Origin: Actinomycetes bacterium
GTDB lineage: Bacteria > Actinomycetota > Actinomycetes > JAHEKZ01
Length of the DNA: 12,835 nucleotides
NCBI GenBank assembly: GCA_027117675.1
Contig: JAJAYM010000298.1
Location: 1 to 12,835 of the forward strand
Reading direction: 5' to 3'
The notes under the pieces are model-generated. The model was given only the letters and a program-made list of their open reading frames with translations. It made no database searches and was not told the origin of the DNA. The position numbers were made by a program, and so were the translations under genes. This document shows, one piece after another, positions 1 through 7,039 of this stretch. Positions within the stretch are counted from its first letter, which is position 1. Each line of letters starts with the position of its first letter.

Positions 1-226
1 CGCCACCGTAGACGGGATGCACGTGCGCGTCCTGAAACCCTGGCGTCAACAGTCCCCCGCCAATGTCAACCACTTCGGTGGACGGGCCAGCCAGGGCCTG
101 CACCTCGGCGTCCGTCCCCACCGCCACGATGCGCCCGTTGGCGACCGCGACAGCTCCCGGCTCGGCCGGACGCCCCTGACCGGTGAAGATTCGTCCAGCG
201 ACAAAGACCAGATCTGCGTTTGGCAT
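1..226 (-). CDS. YtcJ-like amidohydrolase, N-terminal part (cut by window edge)
   Basis: Reading the minus strand from an ATG at 226-224 gives 75 codons that stay open to the window edge. Residues 1-60 have the small beta-sandwich pattern that opens amidohydrolases (an 'AGRIFTG' strand, then 'VANGRIVAVG'). 'TPGFQDAHVHP' follows at 61-71. D66-A-H68-V-H70 contains the HxH pair that binds metal at the start of the TIM barrel. In this superfamily (YtcJ/N-acyl-amino-acid amidohydrolase-like, Amidohydro_3) the enzyme hydrolyses amide or related C-N bonds in the cytoplasm; the substrate cannot be told from this part. An in-frame TGA lies just upstream, which fixes ATG 226 as the first usable start, although no good ribosome binding site precedes it. 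The gene diverges from the tetR-efflux operon and shares its control region, so the repressor might also affect it. The fold call is firm; the subfamily call is tentative. Confidence 0.82.
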   Translation of the reverse strand, partial: MPNADLVFVAGRIFTGQGRPAEPGAVAVANGRIVAVGTDAEVQALAGPSTEVVDIGGGLLTPGFQDAHVHPVYGG

Positions 227-267
227 GGGCGTCAGTCAACCAGCGAAGGCACCATCGCGGGCCCGGG

Positions 268-296
268 TTGACGAGGTCGGCCTCGTGGGCTACTTT
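268..296 (+). promoter_or_regulatory. Sigma-70-type promoter of the tetR-efflux operon
   Basis: TTGACG (268-273) and TACTTT (291-296) are separated by exactly 17 nt, close to the housekeeping consensus. The predicted transcription start, about 302-304, falls at the left edge of the palindrome at 303-323, so a repressor bound there would block initiation. A shorter inverted repeat (ACGAGG 271-276, CCTCGT 281-286) lies in the -35 element and spacer and could be an extra site or chance. Identified by eye only. Confidence 0.6.
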
Positions 297-302
297 CTGG
301 AC

Positions 303-323
303 GAAACGAAACCGTTTCGTTTC
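303..323. promoter_or_regulatory. Palindromic operator, probable TetR-family binding site
   Basis: Two perfect 10-bp arms, GAAACGAAAC (303-312) and GTTTCGTTTC (314-323), flank one central C at 313. Each arm is itself built from a repeated GAAAC. The site lies between the -10 element and the ribosome binding site of the downstream TetR-family gene, at the predicted transcription start. TetR-family repressors usually bind such palindromes in front of their own gene, so autorepression of regulator plus transporter is the natural reading. It is also 77 nt upstream of the divergent amidohydrolase start. Confidence 0.8.
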
Positions 324-345
324 CTTGGAGCAACGGGAGGTGCCG

Positions 346-963
346 ATGACACCCCAGGCTGTCGCCGCACGCCTCCGTCGTTCCGACCTGGCCAGACACA
401 CCGAGATCCTCGAGGCCACCCTCAGCGAGCTTCAGGAGTCCGGCTATGACCGGATGACGATGGATGCGGTCGCCAAGCGCGCAGGCGCCAGCAAGGCCAC
501 CCTTTATCGCCATTGGCCGAACAAAGTCGAGCTCGTCGTTGCCGCCATCGGACGCATGCGCGGGGACGCCGACGCTGCCCTCCCGGACACCGGGAAGCTC
601 CGCGACGACCTGCTCGCGCTGCTCAAAGGCACCCAGCCGCGCACAGCTGAAGACCAGCTCTGCGTGATGCGCGGCATGGTCTCGGCCTGCGGGTCAGACG
701 CCGAACTCGCGGCTGCTTTCCACGAGAAGGTGGTCGAGGCAAAGCGCGCGGCTGCTCTCGAACTGATGCGTCGGGCTCAAGCGCGCGGCGAGGTGTCAGT
801 GGCGACTGACATTCAGTTTCTTGTGGACGCCGTACCCGCGATGCTGGTCTTCCGTCATCTGCTCACGCCATACCCCGTCGACGAGCCATACCTGGCCCGG
901 CTCGTCGACGAAGTATGGATGCCCCTCCTGACCGCACCTGTCTTAACTGCCACCACCTCCTAG
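346..963 (+). CDS. TetR-family transcriptional repressor of the adjacent MFS exporter
   Basis: The protein has 205 residues, a normal TetR length. The N-terminal DNA-binding domain spans about residues 15-64. Its helix-turn-helix is 'MTMDAVAKRAGASKATLYRHW' at 37-57 (split as MTMDAVAKRAG/ASKATLYRHW), followed by 'PNKVELV', which is the family signature. The rest is a helical ligand-binding and dimerisation region resembling the TetR_C groups found beside drug pumps. ATG 346 is chosen because GGGAGG (335-340) sits 5 nt upstream and the HTH begins at the usual distance. Reading further upstream would run through the operator and promoter. The gene ends 37 nt before the transporter, so the two are probably one operon repressed from the palindrome at 303-323 and induced by a transporter substrate. 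The inducing ligand cannot be inferred. Confidence 0.92.
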   Translation: MTPQAVAARLRRSDLARHTEILEATLSELQESGYDRMTMDAVAKRAGASKATLYRHWPNKVELVVAAIGRMRGDADAALPDTGKLRDDLLALLKGTQPRTAEDQLCVMRGMVSACGSDAELAAAFHEKVVEAKRAAALELMRRAQARGEVSVATDIQFLVDAVPAMLVFRHLLTPYPVDEPYLARLVDEVWMPLLTAPVLTATTS

Positions 964-1000
964 ACGACCACTCGCACACTCACCCCAACCGAGGAGTTTG

Positions 1001-2566
1001 ATGTCGACCCCCGAAAAGATCACCGACGGCGAGGCTCAGATCGAGGCGCCGAAGAATCTCACCCTGGCGCTCATCGTCATCTGCACCGCCCAGTTGATGG
1101 TCGTTCTGGACGCCACCATCGTGAACATCGCGCTTCCGAGCATTCAGGACGACCTCGGATTCTCCCAGGCGAACCTCCAGTGGGTGCTGACCGCCTACAC
1201 GCTGGCCTTCGGCGGCTTTCTGCTGCTCGGCGGACGTGCCGGAGACATCCTCGGCCGACGCCGCGTCTTCATCTTCGGCATCTGGCTCTTCTCGATCGGT
1301 TCACTCGGTGGTGGCTTCGCGTGGAGCGAAGCATCTCTGCTCTTCTTCCGCGCCGTGCAGGGGCTCGGTGCTGCCATCGCCGCCCCGACAGCGCTCTCGC
1401 TGATCGCCACTGAGTTCCCCGAGGGCAAAGAGCGCAACCGTGCCATGGGCGTCTACGCAGCCATGTCCGGCGCCGGTGCCGCAGTTGGTCTGATCCTCGG
1501 CGGCATCCTCACCGAGTTCGACTGGCGCTGGGTGATGTTCGTCAACGTGCCGATCGGCGTATTCATTGCACTGGTTGCACGCCGGGCGCTCCATGAAACC
1601 GAACGCCACACCGGAAAGTTCGACCTACCTGGCGCCATCACCGCCACATCTGGTCTTGCGCTGCTCGTCTACGGCCTCACCAGGATCGCCACAAGCATCG
1701 GTGAGAACGCAGCTGAAGGAGTCTCGAGCCCGGCCAGTGATGCCTGGACCGATCCCACCAACCTGGCCATCATCGCCGTGTCCGTCGTGCTCCTCGTCGT
1801 CTTTGTCGCTCTGGAGGCCCGAAGCCGGCACGCCCTGATGCCGCTGCGCATCTTCGAAAACCGCAACCGAGCTGGCGCCTACGGCGTCATGCTCATCATC
1901 GGTGCCGCGATGTTCGGGATGTTCTTCTATCTGACCCAGTTCGTGCAGGAAATCCTCGACTACTCCCCGATCAAAGCCGGGTTCGCCTTCCTTCCCGTCA
2001 GCGTCTGCATCATCATCTCGGCCGGCGCCGCTTCACAGCTGATTACCCGCTTTGGCGCCAAGCCATTCGCCATGCTGGGAACAGCGCTGACCGCGGTCGG
2101 CATGCTCTGGCTCGCTCAAATCCAACCCGACTCAACCTACGTTGGTGGTCTGCTCGGTCCGATGATCGTTTTCGCGCTCGGGCTCGGCTTTACCTTCATG
2201 CCGCTGACGTTGGCTGCAGTCTCCCAGATCGACGAAAGCGACGCCGGCATCGCATCGGGCGTACTCAACACAACGCAGCAGATCGGTGGCTCTATCGGGC
2301 TTGCTGTCCTTACGACCGTCTCGGTCACGGTGTATTCCACCGAGTTCGCCAAGCTTCTGCCCGCGTTCCTCGCTGCCGGAGGACAGCCCCCCGCAGCAGG
2401 CGAAGACCTACCCCCCGAGCTCATCACGGCTCAGGTCGACGGCTGGACCGCTGCCTTCCAAGTCTCGGCCGGTCTCGCGGTGATCGCGTTCCTCATCACC
2501 GCCTTCGCGATCAAGGTGACCAAGGAGGAGGAGGCGCACGCTGGCCCGATGGGCGGCGCGCACTAA
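1001..2566 (+). CDS. DHA2-family (EmrB/QacA-type) MFS multidrug exporter
   Basis: A 521-residue integral membrane protein of the 14-helix drug:H+ antiporter family. Visible motifs are D1 'LDATIVNIALP' (36-46) at the end of helix 1, motif A 'GGRAGDILGRRR' (77-88) between helices 2 and 3, motif B with R117 in 'FFRAVQGLGAA', and antiporter motif C 'GAGAAVGLILGG' (157-168). D37 and R117 are conserved in this family and are linked to proton coupling. Such pumps export hydrophobic or cationic compounds using the proton gradient. An in-frame TTG precedes the ATG directly, but GAGGAG (991-996) is correctly spaced only for ATG 1001. The C-terminal tail is hydrophilic ('KVTKEEEAHAGPMGGAH') and cytoplasmic. 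It follows the TetR gene by 37 nt and is very probably its target. The substrate is unknown. Confidence 0.93.
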   Translation: MSTPEKITDGEAQIEAPKNLTLALIVICTAQLMVVLDATIVNIALPSIQDDLGFSQANLQWVLTAYTLAFGGFLLLGGRAGDILGRRRVFIFGIWLFSIGSLGGGFAWSEASLLFFRAVQGLGAAIAAPTALSLIATEFPEGKERNRAMGVYAAMSGAGAAVGLILGGILTEFDWRWVMFVNVPIGVFIALVARRALHETERHTGKFDLPGAITATSGLALLVYGLTRIATSIGENAAEGVSSPASDAWTDPTNLAIIAVSVVLLVVFVALEARSRHALMPLRIFENRNRAGAYGVMLIIGAAMFGMFFYLTQFVQEILDYSPIKAGFAFLPVSVCIIISAGAASQLITRFGAKPFAMLGTALTAVGMLWLAQIQPDSTYVGGLLGPMIVFALGLGFTFMPLTLAAVSQIDESDAGIASGVLNTTQQIGGSIGLAVLTTVSVTVYSTEFAKLLPAFLAAGGQPPAAGEDLPPELITAQVDGWTAAFQVSAGLAVIAFLITAFAIKVTKEEEAHAGPMGGAH

Positions 2567-2572
2567 CTGCTC

Positions 2573-2588
2573 CCAACGTGGTTGTTGG
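2573..2588. terminator. Short hairpin between convergent genes (weak terminator candidate)
   Basis: CCAAC (2573-2577) and GTTGG (2584-2588) can pair around a 6-nt loop in the 24-nt gap between the exporter stop and the convergent acyltransferase stop. The stem is only 5 bp and neither strand has a following T-run. Position is its main support; it may be chance. Confidence 0.25.
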
Positions 2589-2590
2589 CC

Positions 2591-3280
2591 TTATTCGGGG
2601 GCCGGGGCGGTGCCGCCGAGCCGGACCGGCTGCCACCACTGCCCCGTTCCGTCGTCTGGATACTCGTCTTGAGCCCGGCGAACCAACGCGATCACCTGGG
2701 TGCGCAGCTCGGTAGCGGCTGCCGCACCAGTCAGGGAGGCTTCGATCGGCTGGCCAACGTAGACGCTGACCGGCACCCCCCGCTTCTTGAGACTGGAATT
2801 CTCGTCGTAAGTCCACAGCCGCTGGCTACCCCACACCCCGACCGGGATGAGCGGCGCCTTGGTGGCCTTGGCCAGCCGCTCGGCGCCGGTCTTGAACTCC
2901 TTCGGCTCGAACGGCCGGCTGATCGTGGCCTCAGGAAAGAGCCCAACCACCTCGCCTGACTTCAGCGCCGCCAGCGCCTCGCGAAAGCTCTGCATCCCCG
3001 CCTCGCGATCGACCGAGATGTGGTGCATTCCGCGCATCAGCGGTCCGGCGATCCGGTGCGCGAAGATCGGTTCTTTGGCCATGAAGCGCACATAGCGGCG
3101 TGACCGACGAGCACCGAGCCCAACAAAAATGAAGTCCAGGTGGCTGATGTGGTTGGACGCCACGACTGGCGGCCCCGACGTCGGTACGTGTTCCCCGCCC
3201 TCGACCCGGAGCCGTAGACCCAAGGCCTTGAAGGCCGTCAGCGCCGTCGCGACGACCGGCGGGTACACGTAGTCGGACAC
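2591..3280 (-). CDS. PlsC-type 1-acyl-sn-glycerol-3-phosphate acyltransferase
   Basis: A 229-residue protein with the four acyltransferase blocks in order. Block I is 'SNHISHLD' with H44(x4)D49. Block II is around 'AKEPIFAHRIAG' (68-79). Block III is 'LFPEATISR' (114-122). Block IV is 'APLIPVGVWG' (142-151). H44/D49 form the catalytic pair, and blocks II-III bind the glycerol-3-phosphate moiety. The expected reaction is acylation of lysophosphatidate to phosphatidate at the inner membrane, although members of this family also use other lipid acceptors. Block III has PEAT where the family usually has PEGT. GTG 3280 is chosen because it starts 10 nt after the preceding stop and gives the usual N-terminus; longer readings run into the RNase III-like gene. 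The ribosome binding site is weak, so translation may be coupled. It is the last gene of the sbcDC run and functionally unrelated in any obvious way. Confidence 0.88.
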   Translation of the reverse strand: MSDYVYPPVVATALTAFKALGLRLRVEGGEHVPTSGPPVVASNHISHLDFIFVGLGARRSRRYVRFMAKEPIFAHRIAGPLMRGMHHISVDREAGMQSFREALAALKSGEVVGLFPEATISRPFEPKEFKTGAERLAKATKAPLIPVGVWGSQRLWTYDENSSLKKRGVPVSVYVGQPIEASLTGAAAATELRTQVIALVRRAQDEYPDDGTGQWWQPVRLGGTAPAPE

Positions 3281-3290
3281 AAGGCTCAGC

Positions 3291-4058
3291 CTACTGGGGA
3301 GCAACGGGGACGAACTGCTTCGCGAGAAGCAGCGCGGCATCGGCCCCTTGTGCCGCAAGGACTGTCGCGACCTGATCCTCGACGACGCTGAGGACAACCT
3401 CCGGCTCGCCTCGAACTGCCAGTCCACGTTCCTTCGCAATCATCGCGATCGCTGTTGCCCGATGAACCGATGCCCGACGTGTCGAGAGCTCGCCCTCGTC
3501 GGCTTCGGGGTACGCGTCCGTGACGCTGTCGCCGGCCGCAAGCTCAAGGAGAGCCGAACCGGCGCGGCGCCCGACCCTTCCAGCTTCGAGTCCGGCCATG
3601 CCAGAGACCAACGCCTGGACGGTCGCTGCGCTGACCGGATGCACGAGGCCTGCAACGAAGCGAGCCGCCTGTGGCCACCCCCCACTCAGCCAACAGGCGG
3701 CGATGCACGTTTCGACCAGGTCGGCGATCCGTTCAGCTGACGCGCGCCACTCCAGCCAAGAACCGAGCCCCGCTCGACTTGCCACTTCGGCGAGACGACT
3801 GTCACTGGCGGGATTAGTGACTTCCGGGCCGGCGCATCCGGTGCATCGCGGCTCGGTCCACGCATGAACGGCGAGAATGACGTCTAACACAGAGTCGCCG
3901 ACAAACTCCAGCCGCTGAAACTGCCGGCCTCGCCCATCGCGCACCGCTCGCAGCGCCCCATCGTGGTTGATCGGCCCCAACATCGCTTCGATCTCGGCTT
4001 GTTCGGCTGCCGTGACAGTGCCCCGAAGATAGGGGGGCGGCGTGTCCGCCATCGTCAT
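3291..4058 (-). CDS. RNase III-like protein with two tandem RNase III domains (second degenerate)
   Basis: 255 residues. Domain A, about 22-138, has the RNase III signature 'RLEFVGDSVLDV' (49-60), then 'SRLAEVASRAGLGSWL' (87-102), then 'RIADLVETCIAACWLSGG' (110-127). E51, D55, D113 and E116 match the Mg2+-binding acids of RNase III; the outer Glu of the signature is Q48. The usual PxxxEGxLxxxR segment is replaced by a stretch with C72xxC75. Domain B, about 145-250, begins with a signature lacking its acids ('RVGRRAGSALLEL'). It then shows a textbook segment 'YPEADEGELSTRRASVHRA' (183-201), 'AMIAKERGL' (205-213) and a last helix 'VVEDQVATVLAAQGADAA' (225-242) where D228 remains and the Glu is A231. 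No dsRNA-binding domain is visible. The start overlaps the sbcC stop as ATGA; a second ATG lies two codons later. Domain A is recognised with confidence; domain B is an inference from motifs. RNA cleavage activity is unproven. Confidence 0.85.
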   Translation of the reverse strand: MTMADTPPPYLRGTVTAAEQAEIEAMLGPINHDGALRAVRDGRGRQFQRLEFVGDSVLDVILAVHAWTEPRCTGCAGPEVTNPASDSRLAEVASRAGLGSWLEWRASAERIADLVETCIAACWLSGGWPQAARFVAGLVHPVSAATVQALVSGMAGLEAGRVGRRAGSALLELAAGDSVTDAYPEADEGELSTRRASVHRATAIAMIAKERGLAVRGEPEVVLSVVEDQVATVLAAQGADAALLLAKQFVPVAPQ

Positions 4059-7039
4059 GCCGAGACCACCAGCCGACTCGAGCCATCGCGGTTGGGGATG
4101 ACGGTGATGCGCTCAGAGATCCGCTCCTTGAGCTCGGGGACGTGGCTGACGATGCCGACCACGCGTCCGCTGGTACCGAGCCCAGACAGCACCGACAACA
4201 CGTTGTCGAGGGTGTCTGGGTCGAGGGTGCCGAATCCCTCGTCGACGAAGAGCGTGCCCAGGTCGACACCCCCGGCCTCAGCTGTGACGACATCAGCGAG
4301 CCCCAATGCCATGGCGAGCGAGCAGTAGAAGGTCTCGCCACCTGACAGGGTGCGCGGGTCTCGGGGCTGTTCGGTGTGACTGTCACGCACTCGGAGCCCG
4401 AGCCCGGATCGCTTGTTGCCCTCACGATCCTCCACATGCTCAAGGGTGTATCGGCCTTCGCTCATCGTGGCCAGACGGTCATTCGCTGACGCGACGACGT
4501 CAGCAAATCGTTCGCGCAACACGAAGGTGGGAAGGCTCATCGACCTCACGTTGTCGGGGGTGGACCCGCTGCACAAGTCGGCCATCCGAATCTCCGAAAC
4601 GGTCGTTCGGTCGATGTCTCCGCTGGCCCGCAGCGCCACATCTATGTCAGCCGCCCGCGCGAGACCGCCCTCCAGCCGCTGGCGAACCCGGGTGACTGCG
4701 TCCTGGGCACGGTGTAGGGCCATCTCGGCGTCGGCCACCCGTGCGTCGGCACCGGCGACATCGATCACTTCGTCGACGTCCACCGGAGTGAACTCATCGG
4801 CCGCGAGGGCTCCACCTAGTTCGCTGCGCCGGCGGTCTGCAGCTTCAAGGGCCTTGGCGAGGGCATCGCGCTCCCCATCGTCGAGTCGGGCTGCGTTGAC
4901 CATCTCGCGTGCGTCGAAGGGCGATGACGCCAGTGCATCGGCCCACTCCGCTGACCGAGTAGTGAGATCAGCACTAGCGGTGTCAGCACCCCAGGCCGCT
5001 TCGGCCGCCGCCTGTAGCCGGTCGGCCTCGTTCACCAGCGCGATCATCCGCTCAGCGATTGAGGTGTGACCGCCGCGCGCGGCAGTGACTCGCTGACGGT
5101 CAGCCTCTAGAGCCGACGCGGACACCTGCACCTGCGTCTGTAGTCGGGCCGACTCGCGGCTGAGTTCGTCGCTGGCCACCCGCTGATCGATGATCGCCTT
5201 CTCGCGCGTCTGGATTTCAGCCTCAACTCGCTCAACATCTCGGCCGGCTATCTCAAGGTCAGCCACCGCGAGGTCTGCGTTGACGAGTACCACCTGCGCC
5301 TCGACTACTGAAATGCCATCGGTGCGTCCGCTTAACTCGGCAAGCACAGCCTCGAGCTCGGAGGCTTCTGCCGAAGCCATCTCAAGCGCACCGGTCGCTT
5401 CGGCCAACCGCGCCGCGGCGGCGTCGACATCCTCGCTGGTGACGTCGCCGAACCTTCGAGCTGCGGGTCTGGGGTGATCACGCGAGCCACACACCGGGCA
5501 GGGCTCTGCTACCACCAACCCGCTGGCGAGATACCCCGCCATGCCATCGAGGAACCGCCGGCGAATATCAGTCTCTTCGGCGAGGCGTTGCTGGGCCAGT
5601 TGACGCGCCGCCTCGAACTTGGCGGCAGCCTCACCGGCTCGCGCCTGTATCGAGTCGCGCTCGGTGGCCGCGGTGAGTACCCCGGCGGCCGCACGGCGAT
5701 CGTCGGGGGCGCCCACCCGCTCACCTCGACGGGTCAGCGCCGCCGCCAACTGTTGGCGAAGCTCGGCCAGCACCGCAGGGGCCAGCACCAGGACTTCGTC
5801 GGCCGCACGGCGCCTGCGTTCCACCTCGTCGCGGTCTCGAGCCAGGGCATCGACCTGACCCAATCGCTCTGACAGCGAGAACTCAAGGTCGCCTAAGGTC
5901 GCTAGCTCAGCAGCCTGGTCACGGAGCGACCGCTCGTGCGGTGACCACCGTTCAGGCGTCGACTGCGGGTCGGCGAGTTTCGCGCGTTGGTGAGCGAGTG
6001 CCACCGCCGCTTCGTCCAGCCGCCGCTCGGCACCAGCCAAGCCGCCTAGGAGCGGGGCCAACCGACGCGCTTCCTCATCACGCCGAAGCCGGACGCGGTT
6101 GCTCGCGTGCTGGTCGGCCAGCGCGTCGAGGCCGACGAGCTCACGACGGAGCGTCGCCACTCGTTGTCTGGCCTGTTCGCGTTCCCGCAACCTGGTTGCG
6201 AGCTGTCTTGCGCCCTCGACCTCGACCGCAGCAGCCGTCGAAACGGCGGTCGCACCCGCAAGGTCATGACGCAGTTGGGCAACCTGTTGCAGGACCCTCT
6301 CGGTGAGCGCTTCGCCAGGCATGGCCATGAGCACGGCCTCAGCGTCAGCATCGAGCCCGGCTGCTCCGCAGTAACCGCGGATCGATCCACCGATCGCGGC
6401 AAGCGCGTCAGCTTTCGCCTGCTTCGCTGCCTTTCGGTGCTCGATCAGTCGATCAAGCACCATGTCGTAAATTTCGGTACCGAAGAGACGCTGCAGGAGC
6501 GCGCGACGAACCTCGGGCGTCGACTGCAAGAAGGTGGCGAACTCACCCTGCGGCAACACGACAGTTTGAACAAACTGTTCCTGCGTCAACCCGACGATCC
6601 GGGTCACCTCACCCCCCACCTCATCCAGGCGAGTTGAGATGGGCTCACCTAGATCGGTGGTCCCGGCGCCAGGGGACGCCAGACGCCACAGCTTGGCGGA
6701 GGCGTTCTCGGTAGTGGTGCCATCACCGCGACGCTTGGCTCGCTCGTGCTTGGGCGTCCGCCGGATTCGGTACATGCCGTGAGCGGTGCTGAAGTCGAGC
6801 TCGACGAACGGGGTGACGTCAGCATCGGCTACATCTGAGTGCATGCGATCGGCACTCGACGCACGTCCCGCTACTGCGCCGTAGAGCGCGAAGACGATCG
6901 CATCGATGAGCGTCGACTTACCGGCACCGGTTGGTCCCTCGAGCAGGAACAGCCCTGATGCGCCGAGTTGCTCGACGTCAACCTCGCAGCGTTCAGCGAA
7001 GGGACCGATCGCTTCGAGTGTGAGCCGATGCAGTTGCAT
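4055..7039 (-). CDS. sbcC: SbcC, Rad50-like ATPase subunit of the SbcCD nuclease
   Basis: A 994-residue SMC-like ATPase. The N-terminal lobe has Walker A 'GPTGAGKST' (35-43) and Q-loop 'VLPQGEF' (161-167). Long Glu/Arg/Ala-rich coiled coils (about 190-500 and 530-800) flank the zinc hook 'CPVC' (514-517), which joins two SbcC molecules. The C-terminal lobe has the signature 'TLSGGE' (897-902), Walker B 'LFVDEGFGTLD' (930-940) and the switch histidine in 'GIVSH' (H966). With SbcD it forms the ATP-driven complex that opens hairpins and trims DNA ends. All key motifs are intact, so it should be active. The ATG at 7039 overlaps the sbcD stop (TAATG), with GGAG 6 nt upstream. Its stop overlaps the next gene's start (ATGA), so production of SbcD, SbcC and the RNase III-like protein is probably coupled. 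Confidence 0.97.
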   Translation of the reverse strand: MQLHRLTLEAIGPFAERCEVDVEQLGASGLFLLEGPTGAGKSTLIDAIVFALYGAVAGRASSADRMHSDVADADVTPFVELDFSTAHGMYRIRRTPKHERAKRRGDGTTTENASAKLWRLASPGAGTTDLGEPISTRLDEVGGEVTRIVGLTQEQFVQTVVLPQGEFATFLQSTPEVRRALLQRLFGTEIYDMVLDRLIEHRKAAKQAKADALAAIGGSIRGYCGAAGLDADAEAVLMAMPGEALTERVLQQVAQLRHDLAGATAVSTAAAVEVEGARQLATRLREREQARQRVATLRRELVGLDALADQHASNRVRLRRDEEARRLAPLLGGLAGAERRLDEAAVALAHQRAKLADPQSTPERWSPHERSLRDQAAELATLGDLEFSLSERLGQVDALARDRDEVERRRRAADEVLVLAPAVLAELRQQLAAALTRRGERVGAPDDRRAAAGVLTAATERDSIQARAGEAAAKFEAARQLAQQRLAEETDIRRRFLDGMAGYLASGLVVAEPCPVCGSRDHPRPAARRFGDVTSEDVDAAAARLAEATGALEMASAEASELEAVLAELSGRTDGISVVEAQVVLVNADLAVADLEIAGRDVERVEAEIQTREKAIIDQRVASDELSRESARLQTQVQVSASALEADRQRVTAARGGHTSIAERMIALVNEADRLQAAAEAAWGADTASADLTTRSAEWADALASSPFDAREMVNAARLDDGERDALAKALEAADRRRSELGGALAADEFTPVDVDEVIDVAGADARVADAEMALHRAQDAVTRVRQRLEGGLARAADIDVALRASGDIDRTTVSEIRMADLCSGSTPDNVRSMSLPTFVLRERFADVVASANDRLATMSEGRYTLEHVEDREGNKRSGLGLRVRDSHTEQPRDPRTLSGGETFYCSLAMALGLADVVTAEAGGVDLGTLFVDEGFGTLDPDTLDNVLSVLSGLGTSGRVVGIVSHVPELKERISERITVIPNRDGSSRLVVSA

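Noticed and set aside
998..1000. TTG as start of the exporter
   Set aside because: It lies only 1 nt after GAGGAG; ATG 1001 has the proper spacing.
3281..3439. N-terminal extension of the acyltransferase to an ATG at 3439
   Set aside because: The extension overlaps the end of the RNase III-like gene by about 150 nt and has no acyltransferase-like sequence.
3291..4058. Reading the RNase III-like gene as the housekeeping RNase III (rnc)
   Set aside because: It lacks a dsRNA-binding domain, has an altered first domain and a second RNase III-like half, and is not beside the genes that usually accompany rnc (rpmF, mutM/fpg, smc).
3814..4443. 209-codon minus-strand frame across the sbcC/RNase III-like junction
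   Set aside because: Overlaps both genes in another frame; composition rich in Arg/Ser/Pro and no recognisable domain.
4413..5069. Long open frame (218 codons) on the plus strand opposite sbcC
   Set aside because: Ser/Arg/Ala-rich, low-complexity translation with no motif, fully antisense to a well-supported gene; typical of high-GC antisense frames.
6107..6637. 176-codon plus-strand frame opposite sbcC
   Set aside because: Antisense to the conserved Q-loop region of sbcC; no motif and no ribosome binding site.
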